NCBI RefSeq assembly: GCF_014200015.1
Contig: NZ_JACHOT010000005.1
Location: 248,001 to 312,000 of the forward strand
Direction of reading: 5' to 3'
From: Aminobacter niigataensis
Lineage (GTDB): Bacteria > Pseudomonadota > Alphaproteobacteria > Rhizobiales > Rhizobiaceae
Length of the DNA: 64,000 nucleotides
The notes under the pieces are model-generated. The model worked only from the letters and a program-made list of their open reading frames with translations, was not told the origin of the DNA and made no database searches. Of this stretch, positions 18,244 to 26,799 are shown piece after piece (position 1 is the first letter of the stretch; each line of letters opens with the position of its first letter). A program made the translations under genes and the position numbers.

Positions 18244-18723
18244 TTAGTTGAGCTTGGCCTTCAGTTCCTGAACCGAACCCTTGAACAGCTCGGCATTGGT
18301 CTTCGCGTCAGCCTTGCCGGCCAGAACCTGGCGGGCCGCTTCGACCGCGAGGTCGACTGCATTGGCGCGGACTTCGTTGATCGCCTCGCGCTCCGCCTGG
18401 CCGATCTTCTGCTCGGCAAGCGCGGTCCGGCGCGCAACGTATTCCTCGGTCTTCTTGTGTGCTTCTTCAGCAAGAAGGCCTGCTTCACGCTTCGCCGATT
18501 CGACGATCTCGGAGGCTTCCTTCTCCGCTTCCTTGCGCTTGCGCTGATACTCGGCGAGCAGTTGCTGGGCTTCTTCGCGCAGCTTGCGTGCATCTTCGAG
18601 TTCGGCACGAATGCGGTCGGCGCGGTCGTCGAGCGACTTCGACAGCATGCCCGGCACCTTCAGGTACAGGACAACCCCGACAAAAATAACGAGAGCGACT
18701 GTGGCCCAGAATGTTGCGTCCAT
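18244..18723 (-). CDS. atpF: ATP synthase F0 subunit b
   Basis: Peripheral stalk subunit of the proton-driven ATP synthase, 159 residues. One N-terminal membrane helix (FWATVALVIFVGVVLYLKV) is followed by a long charged coiled coil rich in Glu, Lys and Ala, ending in a region that contacts F1-delta. It starts at the ATG at 18723, 11 bases after the b' stop codon. It is the last gene of the F0 operon; the F1 genes are not in this window, the usual split arrangement in this order. Confidence 0.95.
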   Translation of the reverse strand: MDATFWATVALVIFVGVVLYLKVPGMLSKSLDDRADRIRAELEDARKLREEAQQLLAEYQRKRKEAEKEASEIVESAKREAGLLAEEAHKKTEEYVARRTALAEQKIGQAEREAINEVRANAVDLAVEAARQVLAGKADAKTNAELFKGSVQELKAKLN

Positions 18724-18733
18724 GGCCTCTCTC

Positions 18734-19333
18734 CTACTTGCCCGCTGCCTTGACGGCGGCGGCGATGTCGGCCTTGTCGACCTTGCCCGCGCCCAGAGCC
18801 TGGACGATCGCAGCTGCGGTGTCCTCGGCAATGGAGCCCACTTCCTTCATGGCGTTGGCCTTGATGGTAGCAATGCGGGTCTCGGCAGCGCTGAGCTTCT
18901 GGTCCAGCCCGGCTTCGACTTCCTTGCGCTTGGCTTCGGCTTCCGCCTTGGCCGCGTCGCGTGCGTCCTGGCCGATGGCGTTTGCCCTGGCCTTCGCCTC
19001 GGCAAGCTCCTGCTCGTATGCGGCAACAGCCGCATCCGCCTCGGATTTCATCCGGGCAGCCTGGTCGAGATCCCCGGCGATGCGATCGCGACGCACCTCG
19101 AGGATACCGCCGAGACGCGGCAGCACGACGTTCTTCAGGAAAAGATAGAACAGGCCGAAAGTGATCGCGAGCCACAACAGCTGCGACGGATAGGTCGACG
19201 AATCGAAAGGCGGAAACAACCCGCCGCCGCCATGCTCCGCACCCGTTTCCGTGTGCGCTGCAGTACCGGCATCGGTTTGAGCTTCCCCAGCCGCAGGCGC
19301 GACTTCCTCGGCATAACCCGGCGTGACAAACAT
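18734..19333 (-). CDS. atpF2: ATP synthase F0 subunit b'
   Basis: Second stalk subunit (b'), 199 residues. It has an N-terminal extension of about 50 residues rich in Ala, Glu and His before the membrane helix (YPSQLLWLAITFGLFYLFL), then a long coiled coil. Having both b and b' is typical of alphaproteobacteria and phototrophs, where they form a heterodimeric stalk. It lies between atpE and atpF in the same operon. Confidence 0.94.
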   Translation of the reverse strand: MFVTPGYAEEVAPAAGEAQTDAGTAAHTETGAEHGGGGLFPPFDSSTYPSQLLWLAITFGLFYLFLKNVVLPRLGGILEVRRDRIAGDLDQAARMKSEADAAVAAYEQELAEAKARANAIGQDARDAAKAEAEAKRKEVEAGLDQKLSAAETRIATIKANAMKEVGSIAEDTAAAIVQALGAGKVDKADIAAAVKAAGK

Positions 19334-19393
19334 CTCTTTCCCCTGTCATCTACCGGCCGCAACTTGCGGCCGGTCAACTCGCCTGCGCTGCTC

Positions 19394-19618
19394 TTATGCG
19401 AAGAGGAGCAGCAGAGCGATGAGGAGCGAGAAGATGCCCAGAGCTTCGGTCACGGCGAAGCCGAAAATCAGGCGGCCGAACTGGCCGTCGGCTGCCGACG
19501 GGTTGCGCAGGGCGCCCGACAGGTAGCTACCGAAAATGGTGCCCAGGCCGATGCCCGCGCCACCCATGCCGAGGGTCGCGATGCCTGCGCCGATTGCCTT
19601 TGCTGCGTCTACTTCCAT
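19394..19618 (-). CDS. atpE: ATP synthase F0 subunit c
   Basis: The 74-residue c-ring hairpin. Two membrane helices are joined by the polar loop RNPSAADGQ near 38-46, and the proton-carrying carboxylate is Glu58 (AVTEALGIF). Glycine-rich packing in helix 1 ([10 protein letters not shown]) is typical. A Glu rather than Asp marks a usual mesophilic proton-type ring. It follows atpB with a 72-base gap, as expected for a gene translated at high level. Confidence 0.97.
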   Translation of the reverse strand: MEVDAAKAIGAGIATLGMGGAGIGLGTIFGSYLSGALRNPSAADGQFGRLIFGFAVTEALGIFSLLIALLLLFA

Positions 19619-19690
19619 TGTCCAACTCCTTGTGGATCGAAACTTAGTTGCGATTTCCCGACCGGCGGCGAGCCGCCGACGAACTCTTGC

Positions 19691-20440
19691 TCAGTGGCCC
19701 GGATGCAGGGCGTCGTTGAGATACATGCAGGTCAGAACCGCAAACACGTAGGCCTGCAGGAACGCGACCAGGACTTCCAGGCCGGTGATCGCGACCGTCA
19801 TGAACAGCGGCAGGATCGAGCCGACGACGCCGACAGCGCCGAATGCGCTGAGCGAGGTGACGAACCCGGCAAAAACCTTGAGCGTGATGTGGCCGGCCAG
19901 CATGTTGGCGAACAGACGAACCGACAGGCTGATCGGACGCGACAGGAACGAGATCACTTCGATCAGCACGACCAGCGGCACCAGGATGCCCGGCACGCCC
20001 TGCGGCACGAACAGCTTCAGGAAGCCGAAACCGTGCTTCATGAAGCCGTAGACAATGACCGTACCGATGACCAGCAGCGCCAGCGCGAAGGTGACGATGA
20101 GATGGCTGGTGACGGTGAAGAAGTAGGGGAACAGGCCGATCAGGTTGGCGACGAGCACGAACATGAACAGCGAAAACACCATCGGGAAGAACCGCATGCC
20201 CTGCGAACCCGCGGCGTCTCGAAGCATGGAGGCGACGAACTCGTAGGACATCTCCGAAACCGACTGCATGCGGCTTGGCACAAGGCCACGGCTCGACGTC
20301 GTCAGGAACAGGAAGGCGCCTGCGGCGACCACGGTGGCAACCATGAAGGCAGCCGAATTGGTGAAGGAGAAGTCGAGGCCACCGATCTCGATCGGAATCA
20401 ATTTCGAGATCTGAAACTGATGAATTGGATCGTTGGCCAC
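19691..20440 (-). CDS. atpB: ATP synthase F0 subunit a
   Basis: The 249-residue stator channel subunit with about six membrane segments. The essential arginine is Arg175 in the conserved [14 protein letters not shown] segment, and the last helix carries [20 protein letters not shown]. It works against the c-ring to couple proton flow to rotation. The gene is second in the operon, 39 bases after atpI. Confidence 0.97.
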   Translation of the reverse strand: MANDPIHQFQISKLIPIEIGGLDFSFTNSAAFMVATVVAAGAFLFLTTSSRGLVPSRMQSVSEMSYEFVASMLRDAAGSQGMRFFPMVFSLFMFVLVANLIGLFPYFFTVTSHLIVTFALALLVIGTVIVYGFMKHGFGFLKLFVPQGVPGILVPLVVLIEVISFLSRPISLSVRLFANMLAGHITLKVFAGFVTSLSAFGAVGVVGSILPLFMTVAITGLEVLVAFLQAYVFAVLTCMYLNDALHPGH

Positions 20441-20479
20441 GCTGGCCCCCCTTCGCCTAAATTGCGCCTTTCAGCGCCG

Positions 20480-20890
20480 CTATTTCTTTTCCGGTCCGTC
20501 CGACTGCTTGTCGGCAGACCTGACACCGGCTTCTGTAACCATTCCCGCCGAACGCAGGACATTGAGCACACCGGCGCCGAAGCCGAGCAGCAAAAACACG
20601 ATCAACCCCCAGGGCGACGTGCCTGCCGTCCGATCGATGATCCAGCCAATGCCGACACCCACTGCGATCCCGGCGATGAACTCGCTGGACAGCTTGAGCG
20701 CCTGGCCGTAGCCGGTCACGCCACTCGACCCTGTACTCTTTTCCCCGTCGCGCTCGGCCTGGCGTCTTGTCGCAAGTGTTGCTTCAAGCTGTCGCCGGCG
20801 GCGCTCGAGTTCATCGTCGCGAATGTCGTTTTCGGCTCGATTTTCAGGCCGGTCGTTTCCAGTTTCGCCTGGCCCTGGTGGCTTGGCCAT
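20480..20890 (-). CDS. atpI: ATP synthase protein I
   Basis: A 136-residue assembly factor for the c-ring. A highly charged N-terminal half (many Glu and Arg) precedes two membrane helices (EFIAGIAVGVGIGWIIDR and WGLIVFLLLGFGAGVLNVL). The AtpI domain covers roughly residues 65-125. The open frame extends to 20974, but the ATG at 20890 gives the family N-terminus and leaves the promoter at 20947-20975 outside the coding region. First gene of the F0 operon. Confidence 0.88.
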   Translation of the reverse strand: MAKPPGPGETGNDRPENRAENDIRDDELERRRRQLEATLATRRQAERDGEKSTGSSGVTGYGQALKLSSEFIAGIAVGVGIGWIIDRTAGTSPWGLIVFLLLGFGAGVLNVLRSAGMVTEAGVRSADKQSDGPEKK

Positions 20891-20946
20891 CGCAAACTCC
20901 CGCCCGGTCCGAGCGTATCCGTTCGTCCGCTTCAAAGTCGCCGGCA

Positions 20947-20975
20947 ACATAGTTAGAGGGCCCCTGCCCGTCAAG
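20947..20975 (-). promoter_or_regulatory. Sigma-70 promoter of the atp F0 operon
   Basis: On the minus strand CTTGAC (-35, at 20975-20970) is separated by exactly 17 bases from CTATGT (-10, at 20952-20947). This is one base from the rhizobial housekeeping consensus CTTGAC-N17-CTATAT. It ends 56 bases before the atpI ATG. Confidence 0.75.
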
Positions 20976-21130
20976 CCACGGGGGCGCCCATCTAACCAAG
21001 TATTTTATATAAGAAAATCATTGGGTTGGCGAAGTGCGACATCCTGCCCGCGACTCCGTCCGGCGATCAGCGGCCGAATCCCGCAACAATCCACCTTCCG
21101 GCCCGACTCCACGAGCCCGGCACGGACACG

Positions 21131-22315
21131 TCAGCTCCAGCCGCCGCCATAGGTGCGATAGAAGATATGCAGGCCGATCTTGGTCATCTTCTTCATGCCG
21201 CGAGCCCAGCCCGGATTGACGTAGTTGGCGTAGTAGTGGGTCGACGAGCCGACTTCCGGGATGAATATCTTGCCGGCGGTGACGGCCATGGCGACATCCT
21301 GGGCGGTCTTGTAGTGCGATGGGCTGGCGACGCGGTCCTTGATGCCGTCGCAGGCGAACGAGAACTGGCAGCGATTGAACCAGCCGTCGTTCTGATAGAC
21401 GACGCCGCAGATGCTGCCGGGATAGGCAGGGTTGCGCACGCGGTTGAGGATGACCTGGGCGACTGCCGCCTGGCCGCGCACCGATTCGCCGCGCGCCTCG
21501 AAGTAGATGCCGTTGGCGAGGCAGGTCTGCTCGGCCTTGGAGAAGACGCTGGCCGGCAGCGGGTTCTGCAGCCAGCGGTGGTCGCCCTTGCCCATCGGCG
21601 GAATGAAGCGGCCGCTCGCCTCGTCCTCGTCGCGCAGCAGTGCCTCGAAAGGCGAAGCCTTGGCATAATCGGGCTCTGCCGGTGCATAGGCGGTGGCGAG
21701 GATGTCCGGTTTGTCGTTGTTGACCAGCGACGCCAGCATCGCCGGCACGCCGGAAGCCTGCCGCTTGGTTTCCTTGGCGTGGAAGGCCGCGGCGATCTCG
21801 ACTTCCTTGCCCCTGATGTCGGGCTTGGCGAAGGTCATCTTGAGGCTGCTGTCGAGTGCGGGGCGAAGCAATGAGCTGGTGCGTTCGAATACCGAACCTG
21901 CGGTGAAATTCTTTGGCGGCGCAACCCGCGTGACATTGATGATGCGGCCCTTCTTGTCGACGCGGACGACGCGGTCCTCGTCGGGAAAGTCAGACGCGCC
22001 GAATTTCTTGCCGCGGAAGGAGACGGTGCCGACGCCGGCAATCTTGACGCCCGACCCGGAGATCGGGCCGGTGACGATGCCATCGACGAAGGGCATTTCG
22101 GCTGCGTGGACCGAACCGGCCGCAGCTTTCTCGACATAGGAACTCCAGCGCGTGTTCCGGCCTTCGAGGCCGGAAACGAGGCTGGTCATGTCCTGGTATG
22201 CGGCGACGGTGGGAAAGCCGAGCCAGATTCCGAGCCCGACAATGGCGGGCGCCAGGAACGAACGTCTCCCCTCGCGGGCAGCAGCAAACCGCCCCTTCAC
22301 AACTCGTCGATGCAC
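21131..22315 (-). CDS. Cell wall hydrolase, SleB type
   Basis: A 394-residue protein with an N-terminal membrane anchor or signal (FLAPAIVGLGIWLGF) and a C-terminal Hydrolase_2 (SleB) domain from about residue 265. The domain shows NGIYFEARGESVRGQAAVA, with the likely catalytic Glu, then VILNRV and PGSICGVVYQN. The middle 200 residues form an uncharacterised extracytoplasmic region. SleB domains cut peptidoglycan glycan chains, so a role in wall remodelling is probable. It is a single gene between the atp operon and der. Confidence 0.88.
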   Translation of the reverse strand: MHRRVVKGRFAAAREGRRSFLAPAIVGLGIWLGFPTVAAYQDMTSLVSGLEGRNTRWSSYVEKAAAGSVHAAEMPFVDGIVTGPISGSGVKIAGVGTVSFRGKKFGASDFPDEDRVVRVDKKGRIINVTRVAPPKNFTAGSVFERTSSLLRPALDSSLKMTFAKPDIRGKEVEIAAAFHAKETKRQASGVPAMLASLVNNDKPDILATAYAPAEPDYAKASPFEALLRDEDEASGRFIPPMGKGDHRWLQNPLPASVFSKAEQTCLANGIYFEARGESVRGQAAVAQVILNRVRNPAYPGSICGVVYQNDGWFNRCQFSFACDGIKDRVASPSHYKTAQDVAMAVTAGKIFIPEVGSSTHYYANYVNPGWARGMKKMTKIGLHIFYRTYGGGWS

Positions 22316-22442
22316 AGAAACTCTCCAGGACGCAACACACCCTACTGGAGACGAAAATGATGCATTAACCTTGATGGAGCGTTAACGGCGCAAGGGTGCG
22401 GCAATGTGCGAAGGGCCCGCGCGATGCGAGCCCCTCGATGCT

Positions 22443-23879
22443 TCATTTCTTCTTTTTGGCGCGCCCGGCGAACGGATTGTCCGAGGTGCGCAGCGCCATG
22501 CGGATCGGCACGCCGGGCATGTCGAAGGCTTCGCGCAGGTTGTTGACGAGATAGCGCACGTAAGACTGCGGCATCGCATCGGGGCGCGAGCATGAGACGA
22601 CGAAGCCGGGCGGCCTGGTCTTTGCCTGGGTGATGTACTTGACCTTGAGCCGGCGGCCGGCGACGGCGGGCGGCGGATGATGGGCCAGAATGCCTTCGAG
22701 CCAGCGGTTGAGCTTGCCTGTCGAGATGCGGCTGTTCCAGACGCGGTGCGTCTTCATCACCGCGTCCATCAGCTTGTCGAGGCCGCGGCCCGTCTCGGCC
22801 GACATCGGCACCGCCTGCAGGCCGCGCGCCTGGGGCAACAGCCGCTCGGTCTTCTCGCGCAGTTCGGCAAGCGCTTCCTGCGGGTTGTCGATCAGGTCCC
22901 ACTTGTTGAAGGCGATGACCGGCGCCCTGCCCTCGCGGATGATCAGGTCGGCGATCTGCAGGTCCTGCTTCTCGAACGGGATCGTCGCATCGAGCACGAT
23001 GATGACGATTTCCGCGAAGCGGATGGCGCGCAGGCCGTCCTGGACCGACAGCTTTTCGAGCTTTTCCTGCACCCTGGCCTTACGGCGCATGCCGGCAGTA
23101 TCAAACATCTTGATGCTGCGGCCACGCCAATCCCAGTCGACCGAAATCGAATCTCGGGTGATGCCGGCTTCAGGCCCGGTGAGCAGGCGCTCCTCGCCGA
23201 TCAGCGCATTGATCAACGTCGACTTGCCGGCATTGGGCCGGCCGACGACGGCGATGCGCAGCGGCTTGGTCTCGTCATAGGCGTGGACATCCTCGGCGTC
23301 GGGATCGGCGATGTCCTCGCCGATCAGCACGTCGCTTTCGGCGATGTCGTCGGCATCGTCCTCGTCATCGGCGAACACGACTTCCTTGCCGAGCGCCTCG
23401 ACGACGGCGTCACGCAGGTCGGGCATGCCCTGGCCGTGTTCGGCAGAAATCTGCACCGGCTCGCCGATGCCGAGTTCCCACGCCTCGAGCGCGCCGCCCT
23501 GGGCGCCGCGCGCCTCGGACTTGTTGGCAACGAGCACCACCGGCTTGCCGGAGCGGCGAACGATCTCGACGAAGGTACGGTCGTCAGGGGTCAGGCCGGC
23601 CTTGGCGTCGACCATGAAGAAGATGAGATCAGCTTCCTTGATGGCGATCTCGGTCTGCGCCCGCATGCGGCCCTGCAGGGTCGCAGCACCGGCATCCTCG
23701 AAACCAGCGGTGTCGATGACGTCGAAGACGAGGTCGTAGAGCTTGGCCGCATGGACGCGGCGGTCGCGCGTCACGCCGGGCGTGTCGTCGACAAGGGCGA
23801 TCTTCTTTCCAACCAGCCGGTTGAAAAGAGTGGATTTGCCGACGTTGGGCCGGCCGATTATCGCAATCTTGAAAGCCAT
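22443..23879 (-). CDS. der: Ribosome-associated GTPase Der (EngA)
   Basis: Essential GTPase for 50S subunit maturation with two tandem G domains. The first has GRPNVGKST near residues 8-16 and DTAGFED; the second has GRPNAGKST near 213 and [11 protein letters not shown], followed by NKWDLID. A KH-like domain forms the last 90 residues. An acidic linker ([12 protein letters not shown]) separates the G domains. The 478 residues match rhizobial Der. The YfgM-like gene lies 10 bases upstream in the same direction, so the two are cotranscribed. Confidence 0.97.
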   Translation of the reverse strand: MAFKIAIIGRPNVGKSTLFNRLVGKKIALVDDTPGVTRDRRVHAAKLYDLVFDVIDTAGFEDAGAATLQGRMRAQTEIAIKEADLIFFMVDAKAGLTPDDRTFVEIVRRSGKPVVLVANKSEARGAQGGALEAWELGIGEPVQISAEHGQGMPDLRDAVVEALGKEVVFADDEDDADDIAESDVLIGEDIADPDAEDVHAYDETKPLRIAVVGRPNAGKSTLINALIGEERLLTGPEAGITRDSISVDWDWRGRSIKMFDTAGMRRKARVQEKLEKLSVQDGLRAIRFAEIVIIVLDATIPFEKQDLQIADLIIREGRAPVIAFNKWDLIDNPQEALAELREKTERLLPQARGLQAVPMSAETGRGLDKLMDAVMKTHRVWNSRISTGKLNRWLEGILAHHPPPAVAGRRLKVKYITQAKTRPPGFVVSCSRPDAMPQSYVRYLVNNLREAFDMPGVPIRMALRTSDNPFAGRAKKKK

Positions 23880-23889
23880 CGGGCCCGCA

Positions 23890-24555
23890 TCACGACGCGT
23901 TGCCGGAACCGCGGATCAGTTCGGCCAGGAGGTTGGAGCGCTGACGCGCATTGCGCGGTGCGCCTTCATCGGAAGCGATCTGCTCGAACAGCTTGAGCGC
24001 GTCAGCGAGCTTGCCTTCCTTCCAGGCGGAGAGGCCGAGGGCCTCGCGGGCGGAATGGCGCAGCGGATTGGTGTCGTTGGTCAGCGCCTCGACGCGGCCC
24101 GACACGTCGGCGTAGGAGCCGTGGTCGACGAGCAGCATGGCGGCGCGCAGGCGAGCGATGTCGCGGATGACGTTCGGGATGGAGCTGTCGGCGGCCACTT
24201 CGTCGAAGCCGGCGATGGCAGCCTTGAAGTCGCCCTTGTCGGCCTGGACGGTGGCGGCACGCATGCTGGCCAGAAGCGGATAGGCGCCGTAGCCATCCTT
24301 CTCCAGCGCGTCAAAGGCGGCGAGCGCCTCGTCGGCCTTGCCGGTATTGGCGAGCGACAGCGCCTGCGAGAACTGGTCGCCGGAACGGTTGGCCTTGGTC
24401 TCGACCCAATATTCCCAGGCGACGAACAGGCCCGTGCCGATGACGACCAGGATGGCAAGGACAATGGCCAGGGGGCCATAGCGGTCCCACAGGGCCCTCG
24501 CCTGCTCCTGGCGAATTTCCTCGTTTACCTCCCGAAAGAAACTGTCGTCCGACAT
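23890..24555 (-). CDS. YfgM-like membrane-anchored TPR protein
   Basis: A 221-residue protein with a cytoplasmic N-terminus ([18 protein letters not shown]), one membrane helix near residues 29-48 ([19 protein letters not shown]) and periplasmic TPR-like repeats. This is the TPR_21/YfgM layout, a partner of the Sec translocon and periplasmic chaperones in E. coli, where its gene also neighbours der. The open frame extends upstream into repeat DNA, so the ATG at 24555 is chosen. Confidence 0.87.
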   Translation of the reverse strand: MSDDSFFREVNEEIRQEQARALWDRYGPLAIVLAILVVIGTGLFVAWEYWVETKANRSGDQFSQALSLANTGKADEALAAFDALEKDGYGAYPLLASMRAATVQADKGDFKAAIAGFDEVAADSSIPNVIRDIARLRAAMLLVDHGSYADVSGRVEALTNDTNPLRHSAREALGLSAWKEGKLADALKLFEQIASDEGAPRNARQRSNLLAELIRGSGNAS

Positions 24556-24677
24556 GCTATCCAACCACCTTTGCCCCCTCGGGGCCGTTTGAGCCTGCGT
24601 TTTAACGGAATTTCGCCGCCATGGAAGGGGGCGGGGTGGAAATTCGGTGGGCAGGGAGTTTCGCGGTCCGTTTGAGC

Positions 24678-24730
24678 ACCTTCCCTTCTTCCCTTGTGGG
24701 AGAAGGTGGATTGGCGCGCAGCGCCAAGAC
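24678..24730 (+). repeat. Palindromic repeat family member (divergent)
   Basis: ACCTTC-TCCCACAAGGGA-type stem in plus-strand form (TTCTTCCC-TTGT-GGGAGAA), followed by a second small stem GGCGC-GCA-GCGCC. It shares the two-stem layout of the repeats at 5151-5202 and 26641-26680 but has drifted. Confidence 0.6.
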
Positions 24731-24759
24731 GCCACGCCCCGTTGCCGGTCTGGCCATTG

Positions 24760-24784
24760 TCATCCTTCGACAAGCTCAGGATGA
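24760..24784. repeat. Short stem-loop repeat (TCATCCT ... AGGATGA)
   Basis: TCATCCT at 24760-24766 pairs with AGGATGA at 24778-24784 around the loop TCGACAAGCTC. This CTTCGACAAGCTCAGGATGA motif recurs in many proteobacterial genomes as a short interspersed palindrome. Confidence 0.6.
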
Positions 24785-25150
24785 GGTAGTTCGGGAAGCG
24801 GGGCGCGAGGCCGTGCCTTCCGATAACTAGTATGTGGCGCGACGTTCGCGCCCCGCCCGGTGTTCTTGCCCCGCTCAGTCGCCTCGGCTTTCACCGCCAG
24901 CCGCCGCAAGGCCCGGACTTGGGGGCTCATCACCCAGCAAGAGATCCGACCTCCTGCCAGCCCGGCACCGGCGCTTCCCCCCGCTGCCCGGTGCGCACCG
25001 GGGTCCCGTGGAAGATCGCGAGGATGAGGATACGGGAGGCTTGGGAGGGTGTGGAGAAACGGGGGCGGCTATCCACGCGGGTTGCTGACAGATGGTGACA
25101 GCCGGCACGGTTGCTTCGACAGCATTGGACCGCCGCGGCAGTTGCCACTT

Positions 25151-25217
25151 CACGGCATGGATCCCCGGGGTCTCCGCACGTCGCTTCGCTCCTGCTCCGC
25201 CCGAGGATGACGAAGGC
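25151..25217 (+). repeat. Long inverted repeat, left arm
   Basis: 67 bases that are nearly the exact reverse complement of 25333-25398; I see one base of difference (CCCCGGGG against CCCGGGG). It begins CACGGCATGGATCCCC and ends GAGGATGACGAAGGC. The arm itself contains the nearly self-complementary TCGCTTCGCTCC region. Confidence 0.85.
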
Positions 25218-25243
25218 ACTGGTGGCTTTCGGCTAGCCTCCAA

Positions 25244-25301
25244 GGTTGGCACTTGGCAGGAAATGCCAGCCTGTGCGAGCAGAATGGGGCTGGTGCCAAC
25301 C
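25244..25301. repeat. Nested inverted repeats inside the long inverted repeat
   Basis: GGTTGGCAC at 25244-25252 is complementary to GTGCCAACC at 25293-25301, and TGGCA-GGAAA-TGCCA forms a further small hairpin between them. Together with the outer 66-67 bp arms this gives one large nested stem. Confidence 0.6.
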
Positions 25302-25332
25302 GCTGAAGTAGATGATTAGCCACGACCCCAAC

Positions 25333-25398
25333 GCCTTCGTCATCCTCGGGCGGAGCAGGAGCGAAGCGACGTGCGGAGACCCGGGGATCCATGCCGTG
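25333..25398 (-). repeat. Long inverted repeat, right arm
   Basis: 66 bases, reverse complement of 25151-25217 with a one-base length difference. The two arms are 115 bases apart and could fold into a very long hairpin in single-stranded DNA or RNA. Confidence 0.85.
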
Positions 25399-25610
25399 AC
25401 ATCGAAGACTACCCCCACGATCCAGAATTTTGGACGTAGCGCCCAACAAAAATCACCGGCCGTGGAGAAGCAATCCACGTCGGGCATGCCCACCCGCTGC
25501 GCTGAATTTCCGGCGCTGCATGCCGCATTCCGCCGTGAACGCATCCGTGCCACATTTCGGCCTTACCCGCCTGAAGTCGCCAAGCCCCCGAAATTGCATC
25601 GAAGTTCGAA

Positions 25611-26606
25611 ATGACCAAAGCGTTCCGCCTCTGTGCCCTGTTGTCCGCGTCGCTGGTGGCGCTGCCGGCGGTCGCCGGCCCTGCCCCCAAGGTCGATGAG
25701 GTCAAGGCGCCGCAAGTGGTGCTGATCTCGTTCGACGGCGCCCACGATGTCGCCCAGTGGCAGCGCAGCCGCAACCTCGCTGCGCGCACGGGTGCGCGCT
25801 TCACCTACTTCCTGTCCTGCGTCTTCCTGCTGTCGCGCGAAACGCGCGGCGAATACCAGGCACCGGGCAAATCGGCCGGCAGGTCGAATGTCGGTTTTGC
25901 CATGAACAAGCAAGAGGTGGCCGACAGGCTTGGCCAGATCAATCTAGCTGCCGCCGAGGGCAACGAAATAGCCAGCCACGCCTGCGGTCATTTCGACGGC
26001 GGCAAGTGGAGCAAGGCCGAGTGGACCAAGGAGTTCGACGCGTTCTCGACCATCATGCGCGACACCTACAAGATCAACGGCATATCGCCCGAGCCGGCGG
26101 GCTGGGCGCAAATCACCGCCTCGGTGAAAGGCTTCCGGGCTCCGTACCTCTCCGACAGCAAGGGGCTGACGGCCGCGCTGCGCGACAAGGGCTTTGCCTA
26201 CAACGCCAGCGGCGTGTCGCGCGGACCGGACGAACCCAAACTCGACGGCAGCATGATGGAATTTGCCCTGCCGCTGATACCCGAGGGCCCGTCGGAGCGG
26301 CGCATCATCGCGATGGACTACAATCTGTTCGTCCGACATTCCGGCGGCGTCGACAAGCCTGACGAGGCGGCGAAATACGAAAGCCGCGCCTATGGCGCCT
26401 TCCGGCAGGCCTTCGACACGCAATATGCAGGCGGCCGGATTCCACTGCAGATCGGCTTCCACTTCACGCTGATGAACGACGGCGCTTATTGGCGCGCGCT
26501 GGAGCGCTTCGCCGGAGAGGTGTGCGTGAAGGCCGACGTGGAATGCATCAGCTATGCCGACTATGTGGCGCGGCGCAACGAGGCACCGGTGCAGACCGGC
26601 GGGTGA
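25611..26606 (+). CDS. Exported polysaccharide deacetylase family protein
   Basis: A 331-residue protein with a signal peptide (MTKAFRLCALLSASLVALPAVA) and a NodB-like fold. The first motif reads ISFDGAHD where the usual form is TFDDG, so the second Asp of the metal site is Gly. The histidine motif is present as EIASHACGHFDGG, and the arginine motif as GFRAPYL. The changed first motif leaves one Asp (of SFDGA) for catalysis or metal, so activity is uncertain. The surroundings (repeat DNA on both sides) give no clue to substrate. Confidence 0.8.
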   Translation: MTKAFRLCALLSASLVALPAVAGPAPKVDEVKAPQVVLISFDGAHDVAQWQRSRNLAARTGARFTYFLSCVFLLSRETRGEYQAPGKSAGRSNVGFAMNKQEVADRLGQINLAAAEGNEIASHACGHFDGGKWSKAEWTKEFDAFSTIMRDTYKINGISPEPAGWAQITASVKGFRAPYLSDSKGLTAALRDKGFAYNASGVSRGPDEPKLDGSMMEFALPLIPEGPSERRIIAMDYNLFVRHSGGVDKPDEAAKYESRAYGAFRQAFDTQYAGGRIPLQIGFHFTLMNDGAYWRALERFAGEVCVKADVECISYADYVARRNEAPVQTGG

Positions 26607-26640
26607 GCCGGCGACTGGTTTTTTCAAGCGGGACGTTGAC

Positions 26641-26680
26641 GCCCCCTCCCCCTTGTGGGGAGGGATAGAGGGTGGGGTGC
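26641..26680 (+). repeat. Palindromic repeat, left copy between deacetylase and bacA
   Basis: CCCCCTCCCCCTTGTGGGGA-type stem with a GGGTGGGGTG tail, in inverted orientation to the copy at 26737-26776. It lies 35 bases after the deacetylase stop codon and may act as its transcription terminator. Confidence 0.75.
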
Positions 26681-26736
26681 GTGCCTGGCTTTAAGCCGAC
26701 GGTGGACCTCAAGCAGGGTGCGGCGGCGTGTGTGAT

Positions 26737-26776
26737 TTACCCCCACCCCTTACCCCTCCCCACAAGGGGGAGGGAG
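26737..26776 (-). repeat. Palindromic repeat, right copy between deacetylase and bacA
   Basis: Reads on the minus strand as CTCCCCC-TTGT-GGGGAGG followed by GGGTGGGGGT. It sits 24 bases beyond the bacA stop codon and could end bacA transcription. With 26641-26680 it forms an inverted pair about 56 bases apart. Confidence 0.75.
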
Positions 26777-26799
26777 TCGTCGGCGTTGGAGCTAGGCAA

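Larger units (their letters stand above)
24556..25610. other. Repeat-rich gene-free interval, about 1.05 kb
   Basis: No convincing gene. It holds three kinds of repeat, listed separately: a member of the palindromic family at 24678-24730, a CATCCT stem-loop at 24760-24784 and a 66-67 bp inverted repeat at 25151-25217 and 25333-25398. Short frames here are translated repeat sequence. The promoter of the YfgM-like gene must lie at the left end and that of the deacetylase at the right end. Confidence 0.7.

Noticed and set aside
18584-20956. 790-codon plus-strand open frame across the atp genes
   Set aside because: Exactly antisense to the conserved F0 operon, whose subunits show all key residues.
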